From Paenibacillus doosanensis (lineage in GTDB: Bacteria > Bacillota > Bacilli > Paenibacillales > NBRC-103111), in NCBI RefSeq assembly GCF_025060755.1, contig NZ_JANYUY010000032.1, forward strand, positions 1-64,000: a stretch of DNA of 64,000 nt, given 5' to 3'. Below, piece after piece: positions 9,669 through 17,631 of this stretch. The position numbers were made by a program, and so were the translations under genes. The notes under the pieces are model-generated. The model did no database searches and had not been told where the DNA came from. It worked only from the letters and a program-made list of their open reading frames with translations. Every line of letters starts with the position of its first letter. Positions within the stretch are counted from its first letter, which is position 1.

Positions 9669-10358
9669 ATGACAAACGCAATACGAATTTATATCGCCGG
9701 CGATTCCACGGCGGCGAGCTACCCGGCGGATCAAGCGCCGATGGCCGGGTGGGGGCAGATGCTCGGCGCGCTGCTGACGGCGGAAGCCGAAGTGCATAAC
9801 CACGCTTCCTGCGGCCGGAGCTCCAAGAGCTTCATCGCCGAAGGGCGCCTCAAGCCCATCGCGGAGGGGCTTCGCCAGGGCGACTATTTGTTCGTCCAAT
9901 TCGGACATAACGACGAGAAGCCGGACGAGCAGCGGCACACGGAGCCGTTCACGACGTATCTGGATCACCTGATGCAGTATATTGCCGCAGCCCGGAAGAA
10001 GGGAGCGGTGCCGGTCCTGTTCACCTCCGTCGCCCGCCGGCATTTCGATGCGGACGGGCAGCTGCTGGCTACGCACGGCGATTACCCGGAAGCGATGAAG
10101 AAGCTGGCCGCCGAGCAGGACGTGCTGCTGATCGATATGGAGGCGAAGACCGGCGAGCTGTACCGCAAGCTGGGGCCGGAAGATTCAAAGCGGCTGTTCA
10201 CGTGGCTGGAGCCCGGCGAGCACCCGAATTATCCGGACGGCGCGCGGGATAACACGCATTTCAACGAGCGCGGAGCGATGGAGGTCGCGCGCATTGCGGC
10301 GGCCGAGCTTGCGGCGTTATATCCGGGATTATCGCATTATTTCCGCAAGGTCCAATAA
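9669..10358 (+). CDS. rhgT: Rhamnogalacturonan acetylesterase, SGNH family (RhgT/YesT-like)
   Basis: SGNH-fold esterase, 229 aa, expected to remove acetyl groups from galacturonate in rhamnogalacturonan-I fragments. Block I is IYIAGDSTAAS, with the nucleophile Ser near residue 13. Block II Gly is in NHASCGRSSKSF, block III is FGHND and block V is DNTHFNERGA, supplying the catalytic Asp and His. There is no signal peptide, so it acts on imported oligosaccharides. ATG at 9669 lies 3 bp after yesU, and the lyase gene follows 21 bp downstream. Confidence 0.9.
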   Translation: MTNAIRIYIAGDSTAASYPADQAPMAGWGQMLGALLTAEAEVHNHASCGRSSKSFIAEGRLKPIAEGLRQGDYLFVQFGHNDEKPDEQRHTEPFTTYLDHLMQYIAAARKKGAVPVLFTSVARRHFDADGQLLATHGDYPEAMKKLAAEQDVLLIDMEAKTGELYRKLGPEDSKRLFTWLEPGEHPNYPDGARDNTHFNERGAMEVARIAAAELAALYPGLSHYFRKVQ

Positions 10359-10379
10359 GGTGAGGGAGAGGACTTAACG

Positions 10380-12980
10380 ATGAGCGTACAAACCGATCGT
10401 ATAGAGCTGAAATGGCTGGGAACGAAAGGTCATGCCGCCGACGGGCTGGGAGTGACCTGGGGGATACCGTGGGCGGAAGGGCAGCTGCAGCGCGACGAAC
10501 CGCTTGCTCTTACGGGAGCCGGCGGAGAAGCGGTGCCTGTGCAAAGCTGGCCGACGGCTTATTGGCCCGACGGCAGCGTGAAATGGTCCGCGCATGCGGC
10601 GTCTATCGCCGGAGAGCGTTCGGATGCGTATTATTTGAGCAAAGGCGCGCCCGCCGCGGCGGCAGGCGTTAAGGTGACGTCCTCGGACGATGAGGTGGTC
10701 GTCGATACCGGCAGCATCGTCTGCCGGTTGAACCGCGAAGGCTCGTCGCTGATCCGCTCGATTCAACGCGGCGGCTCGCTTGTCTGCACCGGCGGCCGGC
10801 TCCTCTGCATCCGCGAGGAGCGCCATGCGACATCGGGCGTGGTGACGAGGAAGGAGCATCCGTTCTCCAGCGTCATCTCGAGCGTCGCAGTCGAACAAAG
10901 CGGTCCGGTGCGCGCCGTCGTGCGGATCGAGGGCAACCATAAGCTTCACGCCGGTGTGCGGGAATGGCTGCCGTTCTCGCTGCGGCTCTATTTCTATGCG
11001 GGACAGCCTACGATCAAAGCTATCCACACGTTCAAGTTCGACGGCAACCCGCATATGGATTTTATCAAAGGGCTCGGCATGACGTTCAAGGTGCCGATGA
11101 ACGGGCCGCTGTACAACCGTCACGTCCGGTTCGCCGGAGATGCCGGGATCTTCGCCGAATCGCCGAAGCATTTGATGACGATCCGTACGTCCGGCAAGTA
11201 CGAGGAATTGTTCCGCCGCCAGACCGCCGGAGAACCGGTCAGCTTCGATCCCGAAGAGGACGAGCGCTTCATCGGGCTTATTGAGGAGTCGGCCGTATGG
11301 GACGACTTCAAGCTCGTGCAAAGCTCGGCCGATTCGTATACTATTACGAAGCGAACGCAGGAGGGCTGCGCTTGGATTCGCGCGGCGTTCGGACAGCGCT
11401 CGCTCGGCACCGCCTACGCCGGAGGCGAGAACGGCGGCTTGAGCGTCGGCGTGCGCAATTTCTGGAAGAAGTATCCTTCCTCGCTGGAGCTTCATCATAC
11501 GTCCAAGGAAGAGGCGGAGCTGACGGCATGGTTCTGGTCGCCGGACGCCGAGCCGATGGATTTGCGTCATTACGATACGACGACTCATCTGCAATCGTCG
11601 TACGAAGGCTTCGACGAGATGCGCAGCACGCCGTACGGCATAGCGAATACGAGCGAGCTGGCGCTCGGCTGCTACGAACGGACGCCGAGCCATGCCGAGC
11701 TTCATGCGGCGGCGCTCGAATGCCAATCCCCGTCTCTGCTCGTATGCCGCCCCGAGCATTATTATGAAGCCCGAGCCTTCGGCATCTGGAGTCTTCCGAA
11801 CCGCAGCACATCCGCTCACGCGCGGCTGGAAGACCAGCTGGACGCGGCGATCGAGTTCTACAAGGAAGAAATCGAGCAGCGCCGCTGGTACGGCTTCTGG
11901 GACTACGGCGACGTTATGCACAGCTACGATCCGACCCGCCATACGTGGCGCTACGATATCGGCGGCTGCGCTTGGCAAAATACCGAGCTCGTGCCGAATA
12001 TGTGGCTGTGGTACATGTTCCTCCGTTCCGGACGCGAGGATATATTCCGCTTGGCCGAGGCGATGACGCGCCATACGAGCGAAGTCGACGTCTATCACTT
12101 CGGCGAATACGCCGGCCTCGGCTCCCGGCATAACGTCGTTCACTGGGGCTGCGGCTGCAAGGAAGCGCGGATCGGCATGGCCGGGCTTCACCGCTTCTAC
12201 TATTATTTGACCGCGGACGAGCGGATCGGCGACATTATGAACGAAGTGACCGATTCGGATTATACGACGGTTCATCTGGACCCGATGCGGTACTACTTCC
12301 CGAAAGACGAATACCCGACCCATGCCCGCGTAGGTCCGGATTGGGCGGCTTTCAGCTCCAACTGGATGACCCGCTGGGAGCGTTATGAGGATACTTCTTA
12401 CCGCGACAAGCTGCTGGTCGGAATCGAAAGCTTGAAGAGGATGCCGAATCGGATGAAAAACCTCGCGGTGCACGGCTACGATCCGAAAACCGGTAAGCTG
12501 TACGACATGGGCAATAACGCCGGCGGCCATTTGGCGATCTGCATGGGCGGTCCGCAGGTGTGGATGGAATTGGCCTTCATGCTTAAGGACCCCGAATGGG
12601 AAACCATGCTGGCGGAGATCGGCGAATTTTACAATTTGCCGAGAGAGGTGAAGGAGGAGAAGCTTGTCGGCGAACTGGGCAAGGGAGGGTATTCCTGGCC
12701 GATGTTCTCTACCGGCATCGCCGCCTATGCCGCGTCCCGCAATCAGGATGCCGCTTTGGCGCAGCTGGCTTGGTCGATCCTGCTGAACGACGAGGTCGGC
12801 AATGTTCATTTGGGCCATAGTGCGCAAGCGGTAGACGAGCTCGGTTATATCCGCCCGATCCGGGAAATTCCCTGGATCGCCACGAATACGGTATCCCAAT
12901 GGTCGCTCAACGCCATCGTATGCCTGGAACTGATCGGACCGTCTCTTGCGCAAGCGGAAGCGGCGGCCGGATCGGACTAA
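10380..12980 (+). CDS. Exo-rhamnogalacturonan lyase-like protein (YetA / PL26 family)
   Basis: Large cytoplasmic protein, 866 aa without a signal peptide, resembling B. subtilis YetA and the PcRGLX-type polysaccharide lyase family 26 enzymes, which cleave rhamnogalacturonan-I from an end by beta-elimination. The N-terminal part is rich in beta strands (about 1-350). The central and C-terminal part has the aromatic-rich helices expected of an alpha/alpha toroid (RRWYGFWDYGDVMHSYDP, WQNTELVPNMWLWYMF). ATG at 10380 follows GGTGAGGGAGAGG. It closes the yesU-esterase-lyase operon. Family assignment is from recalled similarity; activity is not provable by eye. Confidence 0.82.
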   Translation: MSVQTDRIELKWLGTKGHAADGLGVTWGIPWAEGQLQRDEPLALTGAGGEAVPVQSWPTAYWPDGSVKWSAHAASIAGERSDAYYLSKGAPAAAAGVKVTSSDDEVVVDTGSIVCRLNREGSSLIRSIQRGGSLVCTGGRLLCIREERHATSGVVTRKEHPFSSVISSVAVEQSGPVRAVVRIEGNHKLHAGVREWLPFSLRLYFYAGQPTIKAIHTFKFDGNPHMDFIKGLGMTFKVPMNGPLYNRHVRFAGDAGIFAESPKHLMTIRTSGKYEELFRRQTAGEPVSFDPEEDERFIGLIEESAVWDDFKLVQSSADSYTITKRTQEGCAWIRAAFGQRSLGTAYAGGENGGLSVGVRNFWKKYPSSLELHHTSKEEAELTAWFWSPDAEPMDLRHYDTTTHLQSSYEGFDEMRSTPYGIANTSELALGCYERTPSHAELHAAALECQSPSLLVCRPEHYYEARAFGIWSLPNRSTSAHARLEDQLDAAIEFYKEEIEQRRWYGFWDYGDVMHSYDPTRHTWRYDIGGCAWQNTELVPNMWLWYMFLRSGREDIFRLAEAMTRHTSEVDVYHFGEYAGLGSRHNVVHWGCGCKEARIGMAGLHRFYYYLTADERIGDIMNEVTDSDYTTVHLDPMRYYFPKDEYPTHARVGPDWAAFSSNWMTRWERYEDTSYRDKLLVGIESLKRMPNRMKNLAVHGYDPKTGKLYDMGNNAGGHLAICMGGPQVWMELAFMLKDPEWETMLAEIGEFYNLPREVKEEKLVGELGKGGYSWPMFSTGIAAYAASRNQDAALAQLAWSILLNDEVGNVHLGHSAQAVDELGYIRPIREIPWIATNTVSQWSLNAIVCLELIGPSLAQAEAAAGSD

Positions 12981-13016
12981 GCCTGCCGGATGATGCCGGA
13001 TGGACAGCCGAATAAA

Positions 13017-13056
13017 GCGCAAAGCTCGCATCACATCCGTGATCGGGCCTTTGTGC
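13017..13056 (+). terminator. Hairpin after the lyase gene (terminator-like)
   Basis: GCGCAAAG...GCATCAC pairs imperfectly with GTGATCGGGCCTTTGTGC. The following TTGTTT belongs to the dispersed repeat, which starts exactly at the hairpin end, so the original T-tract may have been replaced. Confidence 0.55.
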
Positions 13057-13292
13057 TTGTTTAGGAAATGATGCGCAGCCATCTCCTGTGGATATCCGGG
13101 GGCTCCCCCGAAAGTAATGTCTAACCATAGAACGATCCCAGCGGAATGGTTAGACGCCGATCCAGCTGAAGCTGGATGCGGACGGAATAAGCTTCAGAGC
13201 ATCACGTCACTACCCTGGAAATTACTCTTGTTACCCCATTTCCATTGTCTGTGGTGCCGCGTAGCGGCATGGATGGCTTTTGGGGGATTTGT
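13057..13292 (+). repeat. Dispersed structured repeat, copy 1 (interrupted)
   Basis: Begins TTGTTTAGGAAATGATGCGC and matches copies 2-4 to about 13211. About 66 extra bp follow, containing the hairpin TGCCGC-GTA-GCGGCA, and the element then resumes with TTTTGGGGGATTTGT at 13278. Predicted stems: GTCTAACCAT with ATGGTTAGAC (10 bp, perfect here) and ATCCAGC with GCTGGAT. It lies between the terminator-like hairpin and the next binding-protein gene, on that gene's strand. With the upstream hairpin it accounts for most of the 372-bp gap. Confidence 0.85.
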
Positions 13293-13353
13293 CCCGGCTT
13301 TGTATGTCATATTTTTCATGAAAAGGAATAAAAAGAGAGGGGAATTACGCCAT

Positions 13354-14691
13354 ATGAAATGGAAAACGGCGAGCACGTTAGCCTTATTATCCGCTGTAAG
13401 CCTGATTGGAAGCGCATGCAGCGGCGGATCGGGCTCGGGCTCCGGCGACTCGGAGGAGGTCAAGGACGCATCGGCCAAGGAAAGCAAAGATCCGGTCGAG
13501 CTCGTATTTTACTCGATGAGCCGCGATTCGGAGGCGAGCTTTAACGAACGGTACGGAGACGCGATCCGCAAAAAATTTCCGAATTACACGATCAAATACA
13601 TACAGCGGGCACAGGGCAGCGATCTGCCCGATCTGATCAACGCCGGCACGCGCATCGATATCCATTGGGATTCGATCGGCTCCTTTCCTTCCAGCAACAT
13701 GGTGTACGAGCTCAGCTACGACATGTCGGACCTGATCAAGAAGCATCAGGTGGATTTGAGCCGGTTCGAGCCTTCCCTGATCGATGCGATGAAGCAGCTC
13801 GGCAACGGCGCGATCTACGGCCTCCCGGTCTATAACGAGCGCATGGCGCTGTTCTACAACAAAGACCTGTTCGACAAGCTGAACGTGCCGTATCCGCAGG
13901 ACGGCATGACCTGGACCGAGCTGGACGAGCTGGCGAAGAAGCTGAATGTGGAGAAGGACGGCGTCTTGTACACCGGGTTTTCGCCTTCGGTCAATCATTT
14001 GTTCCTGACGAATCAATACTCGCTTCCGCTCCTCGATAAGAGCGCGATGCGCCCCACGATTACGAATGAAAAGTGGAAGCAGGTTCTGGAGCTGCAGCTG
14101 CTGCAGCCGACGCAAAATCCGGTCTACCAAAAGGCGATGCAGGCGAACAAGGGCAAAATTCTCGACCTGAATCAATTCGCCAAAGATCAGTCGCTGGCCA
14201 TGTTCATTTCTTCCCCTTTAATGCCGCTTGTGATGAAAGAAGAGCTGTCCAAATTTAACTGGGATATCGTCTCGGAGCCTACGATGCCGGACGCGCCGGG
14301 CGTCGGCCCGCAGTCGTACCCCGGATATTTCGCCATTACGAAAATGGCCAAAGATAAGGACGCGGCGATGGAAGTCATCAAATATTTGACCTCCGACGAA
14401 TACCAGATGGAGTATGCGAAGAAGGGAATTATGACCTCGCTGAAAAGCGAAGAGATTCAAAAGGCGCTCGGACAGGAGAGCGCGTTCAAGGGCAAAAATT
14501 TCGGCGCGTTCTTCTATAATAAGTTCCCGGCCATCGCGGATAAAACCGTGGAAGAGAGTCAGGTTCCGATTCTCGCCACCTATACGAAAAACTTGAACAA
14601 GCTTTCCGCCGGAGAGATGGACATCAACACCATGATGCGGACGGCGGACGAAGAAGCAAGCAAGCTGCTCGACGGCTTGAAGAAGAAGTAG
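13354..14691 (+). CDS. Extracellular sugar-binding lipoprotein without linked permease
   Basis: Family 1 solute-binding lipoprotein, 445 aa from ATG at 13354, which follows GAGAGGGG. The reading frame is open further upstream, but that part runs through the dispersed repeat and lacks a start signal. The signal peptide ends SLIGSAC, with the lipidated Cys near residue 22, then a Gly/Ser linker. It is clearly paralogous to the product at 46002: both contain IKYIQ(R/K), (D/E)xDIxWDSIG, FYNKDLFDK or YYNKDLFDK, and DGMTWTE. No permease follows, so it must use permeases encoded elsewhere or share those at 5089-6960. It is separated from the lyase operon by the repeat. Confidence 0.9.
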   Translation: MKWKTASTLALLSAVSLIGSACSGGSGSGSGDSEEVKDASAKESKDPVELVFYSMSRDSEASFNERYGDAIRKKFPNYTIKYIQRAQGSDLPDLINAGTRIDIHWDSIGSFPSSNMVYELSYDMSDLIKKHQVDLSRFEPSLIDAMKQLGNGAIYGLPVYNERMALFYNKDLFDKLNVPYPQDGMTWTELDELAKKLNVEKDGVLYTGFSPSVNHLFLTNQYSLPLLDKSAMRPTITNEKWKQVLELQLLQPTQNPVYQKAMQANKGKILDLNQFAKDQSLAMFISSPLMPLVMKEELSKFNWDIVSEPTMPDAPGVGPQSYPGYFAITKMAKDKDAAMEVIKYLTSDEYQMEYAKKGIMTSLKSEEIQKALGQESAFKGKNFGAFFYNKFPAIADKTVEESQVPILATYTKNLNKLSAGEMDINTMMRTADEEASKLLDGLKKK

Positions 14692-14712
14692 CCCTGCGGC
14701 GGCAGGGATAGG

Positions 14713-14746
14713 AAGGACTTCCGGGCGAATATGCCCGGAAGTCCTT
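14713..14746. terminator. Bidirectional terminator between convergent genes
   Basis: A perfect 14-bp stem (AAGGACTTCCGGGC and its complement) encloses a 6-base loop between the binding-protein gene (+) and the aminotransferase gene (-). T-rich flanks are short, so efficiency is uncertain. Confidence 0.65.
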
Positions 14747-14853
14747 CTGATTGTTGGCGTTGGCGGAAATAACGGCCGCTGTTTTCGCTTGGGCAGAGCG
14801 CGCCGCCTGGCCGGTCAGCGGCCGGGCGGCAGGCTCCGTAAGCGGGCGTTCCT

Positions 14854-16053
14854 TTAGCCGGATACGATCGCGGTTCCTTGCTGCCGCAGCTCGTGCAGAA
14901 AGCTTCCCATCCGTTCGATGGCTTCGGTCAAGTTCTGCACCGAGGAGGCGTAGGAGCAGCGGATATGCCCTTCGCCGCATTCCCCCAGCACGTTGCCGGG
15001 GACGACCGCAACCTTCTTCGATTCCAGCAGCCGCTGGGCGAACTGCTCCGAGGTCATCCCGGTAGCCTTAATCGACGGGAAAGCGTAGAAGGCGCCTTTC
15101 GGTTCGAAGCAGGAGAGGCCGATCTCCTCGAATCCTTTGAGCACGAGGCGTCTGCGCTGATCGTACGAAGCGACCATCTGCTTCATCTCCTCCGTGCCGT
15201 TGCGCAGCGCTTCGACAGCCGCTCTCTGCGTGGTGATAGGCGCGCAGATCATCGTGTACTGGTGAATCTTGGTCATGGCCGCAATGACCTCCGGATGACC
15301 GCAGGCATAGCCGAGCCTCCAGCCTGTCATCGCGTAAGCTTTGGAGAAGCCGTTCAGCAGTATCGTCCGGTCTCTCATTCCGGGCAGCTCGGCGAAGCAG
15401 GTATGCTCCCCGACATAGGTCAGCTTATCGTACACTTCGTCGGAGATGACGATCAAATCGTGCTTCTCCACGACTTTGGCGATTTTCAGCAGCTCCTCGC
15501 GCGGCATCGTAGCTCCGGTAGGATTGTTCGGATAATTGATCAAGAGCGCCTTCGTGCGAGGCGTTATCGCCGCTTCCAGCTGCTCGGCCGTAATCCGGAA
15601 TTCGTTGGCCGCGTCGGAAGGCAAAGGCACGGCCACGCCTCCCGCCATGACGGTGCACGGGGAGTAGGAAACATAGCAGGGCTCGGCGATCAGCACCTCG
15701 TCTCCGGGGTGGATGATCGTGCGCAGCGCCAGATCGACCGCCTCGCTGACGCCGACGGTAACGAGCACTTCGCTGCGCGGCTCGTACCGCACGTTATACC
15801 ACTCGTGCAAGTGGCGAGCGATTTCTTCCCTTAGCTCCAGCAAGCCCGCGTTGGAAGTATACATCGTATAACCGTCGCGCAAGGACGAAATCCCGGTTTC
15901 GCGAATGTTCCACGGCGTGACGAAATCGGGCTCCCCGACGCCGAGGGAAATAACGCCTTTCATCTCGGAAGCCATATCGAAAAAACGGCGAATCCCTGAC
16001 GGCGGAATGTTTCTGATCGTAGGAGAAATGCGTTCGGACCAATTGAATTGCAT
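14854..16053 (-). CDS. PLP-dependent class I/II aminotransferase
   Basis: Fold-type I aminotransferase, 399 aa, full length for the family. The N-terminal substrate segment is IPPSGIRRFFD. NYPNNPTG (about 173-180) and SDEVYDKL (about 204-211) line the cofactor site. SKAYAMTGWRLGY carries the PLP-binding lysine, near residue 238. It resembles the PatA/AlaT (YugH) group; the amino donor cannot be told from sequence. Start ATG at 16053. It is transcribed alone from a promoter near 16578-16606 through two T-box modules, which indicates control by uncharged tRNA and hence an amino-acid biosynthetic role. The specifier codon could not be assigned with confidence. Confidence 0.9.
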   Translation of the reverse strand: MQFNWSERISPTIRNIPPSGIRRFFDMASEMKGVISLGVGEPDFVTPWNIRETGISSLRDGYTMYTSNAGLLELREEIARHLHEWYNVRYEPRSEVLVTVGVSEAVDLALRTIIHPGDEVLIAEPCYVSYSPCTVMAGGVAVPLPSDAANEFRITAEQLEAAITPRTKALLINYPNNPTGATMPREELLKIAKVVEKHDLIVISDEVYDKLTYVGEHTCFAELPGMRDRTILLNGFSKAYAMTGWRLGYACGHPEVIAAMTKIHQYTMICAPITTQRAAVEALRNGTEEMKQMVASYDQRRRLVLKGFEEIGLSCFEPKGAFYAFPSIKATGMTSEQFAQRLLESKKVAVVPGNVLGECGEGHIRCSYASSVQNLTEAIERMGSFLHELRQQGTAIVSG

Positions 16054-16085
16054 AACAGTTCACCAGCTCTCTTAAATTTGGAAAA

Positions 16086-16323
16086 AACAAAAAGCTCCCG
16101 TCCCCGGAAAGGGACGAGAGCATAGCTCACGCGTTACCACCCTAATTGACATAATGATGCCAGGTTATCCGACGCGGCACTATGGGGCGGCGGAAACCGG
16201 CTCTGCCGATGCCGCGCCAGCGGTCGCACGGGAAGGGTTCCGGGACCGTTCTCCCTAAACAAGGGGGAACAAGTCCGTCGTTATCCGCAGGAGAAGATGA
16301 ACGCTGCCGTCGCTTCTTGAAGC
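16086..16323 (-). promoter_or_regulatory. Second (proximal) T-box antiterminator/terminator module
   Basis: The minus strand has GGGTGGTAACGCG followed by GAGCTATGCTCTCGTCCC...GGGACGGGAGCTTTTT, nearly the same as the distal module but with AACGCG in place of the conserved ACCGCG. The sequence between the two modules shows no recognisable stem I features (no AGTA motif or GAGAG bulge). It therefore looks like a duplicated antiterminator/terminator with lost or diverged stem I. Confidence 0.75.
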
Positions 16324-16571
16324 AGCAAAAAAAGCTCCCATCCCCGGAAAGGGACGAGAGCTTAGCTCACGCGGTACCACCCAAATTGACATTATTATGT
16401 CCACTCTTATCCTATAACGGGGATCACCGGCCTGCTCTTACTCAAAGATTCAGAGGGCGACTCCGGGGCGGCTTTCGGCAGGGCTTCCTATCCGGGCTCT
16501 CACCGTCCCCGGATCGCTTGATAATCCACCTTGACTACTTTCCCCATCACGGTCTGTTCGTTACTAAATTA
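16324..16571 (-). promoter_or_regulatory. T-box riboswitch (distal, complete) of the aminotransferase gene
   Basis: The minus strand shows, in order, GGGGAAAGTAG (AGTA motif), GGTGAGAGCCC (GA-rich bulge), the stem I 3' side ending near GTGATCCCCGTTA, the T-box sequence GGGTGGTACCGCG and a terminator (CTCTCGTCCC...GGGATGGGAGC then T7). Candidate specifier codons by eye are AUC, GUG or UCU; none could be fixed without a covariance model. Confidence 0.9.
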
Positions 16572-16577
16572 TTGAGA

Positions 16578-16606
16578 ATAATACCATGCTGCTTCGGCGC
16601 TGTCAA
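16578..16606 (-). promoter_or_regulatory. SigA-type promoter of the T-box/aminotransferase transcript
   Basis: On the minus strand TTGACA (16601-16606), a 17-bp spacer and TATTAT (16578-16583). Transcription would start just upstream of the distal T-box. Confidence 0.85.
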
Positions 16607-16785
16607 CCGGCTTTTTGCAACGGCTTGTCCCGTAACGCCGGAATCGTATGGCGGCGCCGCCCCTTGGTTACACTAGCGCAGGGGAGATGCGGATGTTGTG
16701 AAACGGCAGAACATGTATTATCATCAGACATGGAAGAGGAAGAAACTAGCAAGTTTGATTTTAACGGTATGGGGAGGAAATGACG

Positions 16786-17616
16786 TTGAGAATTGATGCG
16801 CATCAGCATTACTGGAAGCTGGACCGCGGGGATTACGATTGGCTTTCCCCGGAGACGCCCGTGCTGTACCGCGATTTTTTGCCGGCGCAGCTTGAAGAGC
16901 ATCTGCAGGCTCACGGCATCGACAAGTCGATCGTCGTTCAGGCCGCGCCGACGCTCGCCGAGACCGAGTTTATGCTGAGCCTTTGCGGACAAAGCCGGAC
17001 GATAGCCGGAGTGGTCGGCTGGATGGACCTGGAAGATCCCGCTTTCCGGGACCATTACGCGGCGTTTAAAGCCAATCCGTTTTTCAAAGGAATACGCGTC
17101 ATGCTCCAGGACATCGACATGGAATTCGCGTTTCGCCCGGCCGTTTTGGAAGCGCTGCGATTTTTCGAGCAAGAGCGCTTTCCGGTCGATCTGCTGATCA
17201 AGACCCATCAGCTGGAGGACACGCGCAAACTGCTTAAGCTGCTGCCCGATTTGCACGCGGTCATCGATCATATCGCCAAGCCGGTCATCTCGGCGCATGA
17301 GAGCGAACCGTGGACAACGCATATCGCGGCGATAGCCGCAGAGCATCCGAACGTGTACTGCAAGCTGTCCGGCATGGTGACGGAGGCGGATCACCGCAAT
17401 TGGAGCGAAGCGGATTTCGTTCCGTACGTGCGGCATGTCGTCGAGCATTTCGGTCCGGAGCGCATCATGTACGGCAGCGATTGGCCGGTATGCCTGCTGG
17501 CCGCCGAGTACGGCGAAGTGTACGGGCTGCTGGAATCGACGCTGCCGGAGCATTTGTCCGAGGCGGAGCGGGAGCAAATTTTCGGTCTTACCGCCGCCCG
17601 GTTTTACAGATTGTAG
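16786..17616 (+). CDS. Amidohydrolase / fuconolactonase-like metal-dependent hydrolase
   Basis: TIM-barrel hydrolase of the amidohydrolase-2 family, about 276 aa, of the group containing L-fucono- and L-rhamnono-lactonases. The N-terminal metal-binding motif is RIDAHQHYW; other barrel motifs are GVVGWMDLEDP, VIDHIAKP and RIMYGSDWPVCLL (late Asp). TTG at 16786 is preferred over ATG at 16780, because GGGGAGG (16771-16777) is 8 bp from the TTG but only 2 bp from the ATG, and family members begin M-R-I-D-A-H. It is 15 bp upstream of a second lactonase gene, suggesting a shared role in sugar-lactone hydrolysis. The exact lactone is unknown. Confidence 0.87.
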   Translation: MRIDAHQHYWKLDRGDYDWLSPETPVLYRDFLPAQLEEHLQAHGIDKSIVVQAAPTLAETEFMLSLCGQSRTIAGVVGWMDLEDPAFRDHYAAFKANPFFKGIRVMLQDIDMEFAFRPAVLEALRFFEQERFPVDLLIKTHQLEDTRKLLKLLPDLHAVIDHIAKPVISAHESEPWTTHIAAIAAEHPNVYCKLSGMVTEADHRNWSEADFVPYVRHVVEHFGPERIMYGSDWPVCLLAAEYGEVYGLLESTLPEHLSEAEREQIFGLTAARFYRL

Positions 17617-17631
17617 AAGGGACTGATCCTG

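Noticed and set aside
10374-13082. 902-codon minus-strand open frame
   Set aside because: Antisense shadow of the PL26/YetA gene, arising from GC-rich codon use; no start signal and no recognisable domain.
12907-13128. Minus-strand ORF beginning MVRHYFRGSPRISTG, repeated at 20929-21123 and similar at 31983-32288
   Set aside because: These frames read across the antisense strand of the dispersed repeat. Similarity comes from the repeat itself; no ribosome binding site, and the downstream parts differ completely.
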